Below, one piece after another: positions 6,481-10,585 of a stretch of DNA of 10,585 nt. Numbering within the stretch: position 1 is the stretch's first letter; the number at the start of each line of letters is the position of its first letter. This DNA is from an uncultured Bacteroidales bacterium (GTDB taxonomy: Bacteria; Bacteroidota; Bacteroidia; Bacteroidales; Paludibacteraceae). The DNA lies in NCBI GenBank assembly GCA_903873355.1, contig CAIQOG010000598.1, forward strand, positions 1 through 10,585. The letters run 5' to 3'. Made by a program: the position numbers and the translations under genes. A model generated the notes under the pieces. It was not told where the DNA came from, ran no database searches, and worked only from the letters and a program-made list of their open reading frames with translations.

Positions 6481-9400
6481 TTATTCACCAAGTTCTTTCA
6501 ATAAAGCTGCTTTTTTATTCTTTTTGTGTTTGCGTTTAACTCCGCCTGCTGCAAAAAGCGTATAGATTACTGGTACAACTACCAGCGTCAACATGGTTGA
6601 TACGGTCAAACCGCCGATAACGGTTACAGCCATTGGTTTCCACATTTCAGCACCTTGTCCGTGACTCATAGCTAATGGCAACATACCCAGTATTGCTGTC
6701 AAACTGGTCATCAATACCGGACGCAGACGGGATTTACCGCCGGTAACCACCGCACGGATAATTCCATTACCACGTTCGCGGTTCAGGTTGATATAATCCA
6801 CCATTACAATACCGTTTTTCACCACAATACCCACAAGCATAATCACGCCCACAAAGGTCATCACATTAAACGTAGTTCCTGTAATCCAGAGAGCCAGTAC
6901 CACACCCGAAATTCCAAACGGAATAGAGAACATGATGATAAACGGATAAGTTACCGATTCGAACTGTGAAGCCATAACAACAAATACCAGCAACACGATA
7001 ATCAAAAGTAAACTTCCCAAATCGCCAAACGATTCCTGTTGATCTTTGAATGAGCCTGCAATCGTGGTGTTAATATCTGAAGGAATATCTACTTTTTTAA
7101 GTTCTGCTTTTATATTATTTACAGCCTTATCCAGTGTAGTTCCCGATACGGTCGACGAAACAGTGATTATTCGTTGACGGTTTTTACGTTCGATAGTTGG
7201 TGGCGTATAGCGTTCTACAACCTTACCTAAATCTTTTACGCGGATTGCTTGTCCCTGATTGTTGTAAATAAGGATATTCTCAACAGCCTCGATAGATTGA
7301 CGATACTCAGGTGCATAACCCACAACAATTGAATATTCCTCCCCATCCTCACGGTAGAGCGAAGCGGTCAAGCCATTAATACGGTTATTCAAATAGTTGG
7401 AAGCTGTAGCAATGTTTAAACCGTTCAGAGCCAGTTTTTCACGGTCAAAATCAACCTGATATTCCGGCGTGTATTCTTCACGGCTGACTGTTGTATTTGA
7501 CAAACCATTGACTTTAGATATTCTTTTAGAAATTTCGGCTGCTACTTTATCGGTTTGAACAAAATCATAACCGTAAATTTCCACATCAAGCGTGGATTGA
7601 CCGCCCATCATGCTCATACCACCACCGGCAGTAACAGTTGATTTCCGAATTTCGGGGATAAGCTTAATATCATTTCGAATGCTATCGGTTATTGCAAAAG
7701 CAGACCGTTTACGGTTTTTTAAATTTACTAACCTTAATGTAAAAGTACCGACATTGCTGGAGTTTTTACTAAATAACGATCCAAAGATATTTTTACTGCT
7801 TGCCTGTCCAACACTATAATTAATAATGTCAGCTTCAGGGTATTTTATTTTCCAATTGTTATAGAGTTTCTGGCAAACACCCTTGGTGATTTCCATTCTT
7901 GTTCCCACCGGTAATTCGATAGAAGCAGAGATAAAGCCACTATCCTGGGCGGGGAAGTTTTCAGTTCCTACCCAACCAACAGCCAATGGAACAATACTCA
8001 AAAAGAAGAATACCGTTGCAACGGCTAATACTGATTTTTTATGACGAACGGCCCAGTTAACCAATTGTGCGTATTTTTCATCGAGTTTGTCAAGAAAACG
8101 TTCAATTGGACCATATACTGTATTAAATCCTTTACTGCGTTTCGGATCAAGTCGTAACAACTGAGATGCAAGCATCGGAGTCAGTGTCAATGCACAAATC
8201 ATCGAAACAGTAATAATAATTGTTACCATCCAACCAAGTTGTGAGAACATAACTCCGGCCATTCCGGGTACCATGGTCAATGGAAGGAATACAGCAATAA
8301 TCGTCAGAGTAGATGCGATAATTGAAAGACCAACTTCATTTGTCCCGTTCACAGCAGCCGTTTTCGGACGACTTCCACGCTCAATGTGCGTGGTTATATT
8401 CTCGAGCACCACAATAGCATCATCCACTACCAGTCCAATTGCCAGCGATAGCGAACTCAATGAAATGATATTCAGTGTGCCACCTGTTAGAGCCAGATAT
8501 ATAAATGCTGCAATTAATGAAATAGGAATTGTCAGAATGATAATAACCGTTGCACGCCAGCGACCGAGGAAAAACAGCACCACTATCATTACAAATAAGA
8601 GTGCGTAGATTACCGTTTCAGCCAAACTTTCAATTGTGCGGATAATATTGTCCGAAGTATCATTAATAATAGTAAGTTTTACATCGGATGGAAGGTTCTT
8701 TTGAATTTCAGGCAACATTTTTTTAACTCCATTGGCAATCTGAACTGTATTTGCGCCTGATTGTTTCTGAACAATTATTGAAGCACCCTGAACACCATTG
8801 GTGTAACTTTCCTGCATGCGTTCTTCATGTTTATCGGCTATTACAGCAACATCCGACAGTAAGACTGTTTTGCCGTTGTAGTTTCCTACTACAATATTCT
8901 TCATTTCAGATGGATCTTTAAATTCACCTTCAACACGTAGTGCATAAGTATCACTACCAACATCCATCGAACCTGCCGGAGTATTCAAATTTTCCATGCG
9001 GATATACTGTGCCAGAGCTTCTACAGTGAGGTGGTATGCTTCCAGTTTGACAGGGTCAACATAAACCTGAATTTCACGTTGCGGAGCCCCGTTAATAGAT
9101 ACAGAACCTACACCATTGATACGTGCAAGTGGATTAGCCACTTTTGTGTCCAGGATTTTGTAAAGTGCCGGTAAGCTTTGATTGGCCGTGGCAGAAAGCA
9201 TTATTACCGGAATCATATCCGTGCTAAGTTTGAAAATAATCGGATTTCCTGCTCCGGCAGGCATAAAGGATTTTACCAAATCCAGCTTATTACGGATGTC
9301 ATTGGTTACTACATTTAAATCCAGACCATAATCAAACTCCATCGTGATAACTGAACGATTTTCCTTTGAAGTAGACTTAATATTTTTCAGGTTGGAAACC

Positions 9401-9618
9401 GTATTGAGTGAACTTTCAAGCGGCTTTGTTACATTTGTTTCAACATCGGAGGCACTTGCACCATTATAAGTCGTCATAACCATAATGGTGTTGGTTTCTA
9501 TCTTTGGCAACAAATCAATTGGCAATTTATTGTAAGAGAAAAGTCCCAGAATAACCACCGCGATAAATATAATCGAAGTCATTACAGGCTTTCTCACTGA
9601 ACTTTCGTATAAACTCAT
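6481..9618 (-). CDS. RND efflux pump inner-membrane permease (AcrB/HAE1-like)
   Basis: Proton-driven export of drugs or other small compounds across the envelope, working as a trimer with the adaptor and an outer-membrane channel. The 1045 residues are full family length. TM1 is at about 12-30, followed by the first periplasmic part, the TM2-6 block (about 333-490), a second periplasmic part (about 550-865) and TM8-12 (about 866-1023). Proton-relay residues are present: the Asp pair D399-D400 in TM4 (GLVVDD) and K934 in TM10 (GIVVKNG). The missing second CzcA-type acidic signature and the HAE1-like layout favour drug or hydrophobic substrates over metals. There is a Gly/Met-rich stretch GGGMSMMGGQ (665-674) and a basic cytoplasmic tail (1028-1038). 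The gene lies between the adaptor (88-base gap) and the PII-like gene (34-base gap). Confidence 0.96.
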   Translation of the reverse strand: MSLYESSVRKPVMTSIIFIAVVILGLFSYNKLPIDLLPKIETNTIMVMTTYNGASASDVETNVTKPLESSLNTVSNLKNIKSTSKENRSVITMEFDYGLDLNVVTNDIRNKLDLVKSFMPAGAGNPIIFKLSTDMIPVIMLSATANQSLPALYKILDTKVANPLARINGVGSVSINGAPQREIQVYVDPVKLEAYHLTVEALAQYIRMENLNTPAGSMDVGSDTYALRVEGEFKDPSEMKNIVVGNYNGKTVLLSDVAVIADKHEERMQESYTNGVQGASIIVQKQSGANTVQIANGVKKMLPEIQKNLPSDVKLTIINDTSDNIIRTIESLAETVIYALLFVMIVVLFFLGRWRATVIIILTIPISLIAAFIYLALTGGTLNIISLSSLSLAIGLVVDDAIVVLENITTHIERGSRPKTAAVNGTNEVGLSIIASTLTIIAVFLPLTMVPGMAGVMFSQLGWMVTIIITVSMICALTLTPMLASQLLRLDPKRSKGFNTVYGPIERFLDKLDEKYAQLVNWAVRHKKSVLAVATVFFFLSIVPLAVGWVGTENFPAQDSGFISASIELPVGTRMEITKGVCQKLYNNWKIKYPEADIINYSVGQASSKNIFGSLFSKNSSNVGTFTLRLVNLKNRKRSAFAITDSIRNDIKLIPEIRKSTVTAGGGMSMMGGQSTLDVEIYGYDFVQTDKVAAEISKRISKVNGLSNTTVSREEYTPEYQVDFDREKLALNGLNIATASNYLNNRINGLTASLYREDGEEYSIVVGYAPEYRQSIEAVENILIYNNQGQAIRVKDLGKVVERYTPPTIERKNRQRIITVSSTVSGTTLDKAVNNIKAELKKVDIPSDINTTIAGSFKDQQESFGDLGSLLLIIVLLVFVVMASQFESVTYPFIIMFSIPFGISGVVLALWITGTTFNVMTFVGVIMLVGIVVKNGIVMVDYINLNRERGNGIIRAVVTGGKSRLRPVLMTSLTAILGMLPLAMSHGQGAEMWKPMAVTVIGGLTVSTMLTLVVVPVIYTLFAAGGVKRKHKKNKKAALLKELGE

Positions 9619-9677
9619 ATTCTTTATTTTTTTAGCATGTAAGTGGCAAAAGATAAGAGGTATAAAAAGACCCTATA

Positions 9678-9705
9678 CTATCAACTACCTACTATTAACT
9701 GTTAA
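9678..9705. repeat. Degenerate heptamer repeats between adaptor and permease genes
   Basis: Read on the minus strand directly after the adaptor stop, the units are TTAACAG, TTAATAG, TAGGTAG and TTGATAG, four 7-bp units of the form TNNNYAG. No terminator hairpin with a T run accompanies them, so transcription can continue into the permease gene. Confidence 0.65.
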
Positions 9706-9706
9706 C

Positions 9707-10585
9707 TTATTTAATAACTTTTACTTCTGCTCCGTCAACCAATTTTGACTGACCAGCTACTACAACCTGATCACCTGCATTCAAACCTGAAAGAACCTCG
9801 AAATCAGTATTGTCACGACGACCAAGCTCTACTTGTTTATATTGAACTTTTCCATTGCTGTAAACAAATACAAATTTTGCGCCTGAACCGGCTTGTTTTA
9901 CAATTGCAACATCGGGTACAACAACGTGTTTTATTTTTCCAAATTCCAGTATTACGCGTCCAAACATTCCCGGACGGATTTTATTATTGTTATTGTTCAC
10001 TTTTATTTCGACAGGGAATGTACGGGTACGTTCGTCAATTGTTGGGTAAATCAGACTTACATTTCCACGAAAACTTTCTTTTCCAAAAACATCAAATCCA
10101 ATTTTCACAGGCATACCTGTTTTTACCTTTGAATAAAATGATTCAGAAACATTAATAAGCAACTTTACCGGATTGATGTTCATAACCACCAAAACCGGAC
10201 GCTGAGCTGAATACATATCGCCACTGTCGTAGTTGCGCTCCGTAACCACACCACTGATTGGACTTAATAAATATGTATTTTCGGATAAGTTCTTCAGGCT
10301 GGTCTGTGCTACATCCAATTGAAGCTTGGCGTTATCTAATTCCTGTTGCGATGCGCCACCCACATTAAACAATTCCTGAACGCGTTTGTAAACCCGTTTC
10401 ATGTTTTCAATCTGAGTTTCAGAATTGGAAAGATTTGCAACGTCCATTTGAACGATTTTTTGTCCTTTTACCACATGACTGCCTACTTCAACAAGGATTT
10501 CGCGGATTCTACCCGGAGCGGAGGGTGCAATACTATTCTTTAACTGTGGTTGCACGGTTGCTGTTAGTTCGAAAGTTTGTTCTAC
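9707..10585 (-). CDS. RND efflux periplasmic adaptor subunit (membrane fusion protein), 5' part outside window
   Basis: Links the inner-membrane permease to an outer-membrane channel. 292 residues are visible. The frame stays open to the right edge (reading VEQTFELTATVQPQLK...), so the GTG at 10555 is internal and the true start with its signal sequence lies outside. Visible order: first lipoyl half (about 18-50, APGRIREILVEVG), a short helical hairpin (about 51-100), second lipoyl half (about 105-135, LLSPISGVV), beta-barrel domain (about 140-215, with the DERTRTFPVEI segment) and membrane-proximal domain (about 220-292). The short hairpin suits AcrA/MexA-type partners. A run of five Asn (197-201) lies in a surface turn just before the conserved IRPGMFG. 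It is first of the three visible operon genes. Confidence 0.94.
   Translation of the reverse strand, partial: VEQTFELTATVQPQLKNSIAPSAPGRIREILVEVGSHVVKGQKIVQMDVANLSNSETQIENMKRVYKRVQELFNVGGASQQELDNAKLQLDVAQTSLKNLSENTYLLSPISGVVTERNYDSGDMYSAQRPVLVVMNINPVKLLINVSESFYSKVKTGMPVKIGFDVFGKESFRGNVSLIYPTIDERTRTFPVEIKVNNNNNKIRPGMFGRVILEFGKIKHVVVPDVAIVKQAGSGAKFVFVYSNGKVQYKQVELGRRDNTDFEVLSGLNAGDQVVVAGQSKLVDGAEVKVIK

Noticed and set aside
6447..6491. Longer TTG-started form of the PII-like gene
   Set aside because: It would overlap the permease stop and add 15 residues before the natural first strand; the ATG at 6446 gives a protein that begins directly with the fold.
9647..9655. Internal promoter between adaptor and permease (TATCTTTTG on the minus strand)
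   Set aside because: It has one extra base compared with TAnnTTTG and no correctly spaced upstream TTG; co-transcription from the adaptor is the simpler reading.
10553..10555. GTG as start of the adaptor gene
   Set aside because: The frame continues without a stop to the right edge and the extra residues fit the usual sequence before the lipoyl domain, while a signal sequence is still missing. The gene is simply cut by the window.

Overview
The window looks like chromosomal DNA of a member of the Bacteroidetes (probably Bacteroidales). The reasons are moderate-to-low GC content, TAnnTTTG-type promoter elements, start codons with little Shine-Dalgarno signal, exported proteins whose predicted cleavage site is followed by Gln, and an RND efflux operon ending in a small PII-like gene. 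No IS element, phage gene, CRISPR array, rRNA or tRNA was seen. No genus can be assigned from the sequence alone.

Layout. Positions 1-351 have no gene but hold a heptamer array, a promoter and a short leader. thrS (352-2298, +) follows and ends at a strong bidirectional terminator. On the minus strand come two tandem paralogous genes for small exported, probable outer-membrane beta-barrel proteins (3186-3956, then 2373-3116). Upstream of them, after their own terminator hairpin, lies a DUF898/YjgN-type multi-pass membrane protein (4039-5040, -). A cyclophilin-type peptidyl-prolyl isomerase (5217-6038, +) is divergent from it. A hairpin terminator at 6077-6116 separates the isomerase from a convergent minus-strand efflux operon. 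That operon is read right to left: a periplasmic adaptor (9707 to beyond the right edge), a 1045-residue RND inner-membrane permease (6481-9618), and a 97-residue PII/CutA-like small protein (6153-6446). No outer-membrane channel gene is visible; it may lie beyond the right edge or elsewhere.

How the genes work together. Adaptor and permease form the inner part of a tripartite proton-driven pump. The small PII-like protein, 34 bases behind the permease, is a candidate cytoplasmic modulator of it. thrS, the isomerase, the DUF898 protein and the paralog pair appear to be independent units.

Most interesting observations. (1) The thrS leader holds a short stem-loop over the candidate ribosome binding site, and its loop reads UUUGUAA, the form of a tRNA-Thr(UGU) anticodon loop. 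This suggests translational autoregulation by ThrRS. (2) A degenerate 7-bp periodic repeat (roughly TNNNTAR) recurs at five intergenic places, usually directly after stop codons. (3) A PII-like gene is tied to an RND pump. (4) The tandem paralogs carry a 38-bp block that is nearly identical in DNA although the rest has diverged.
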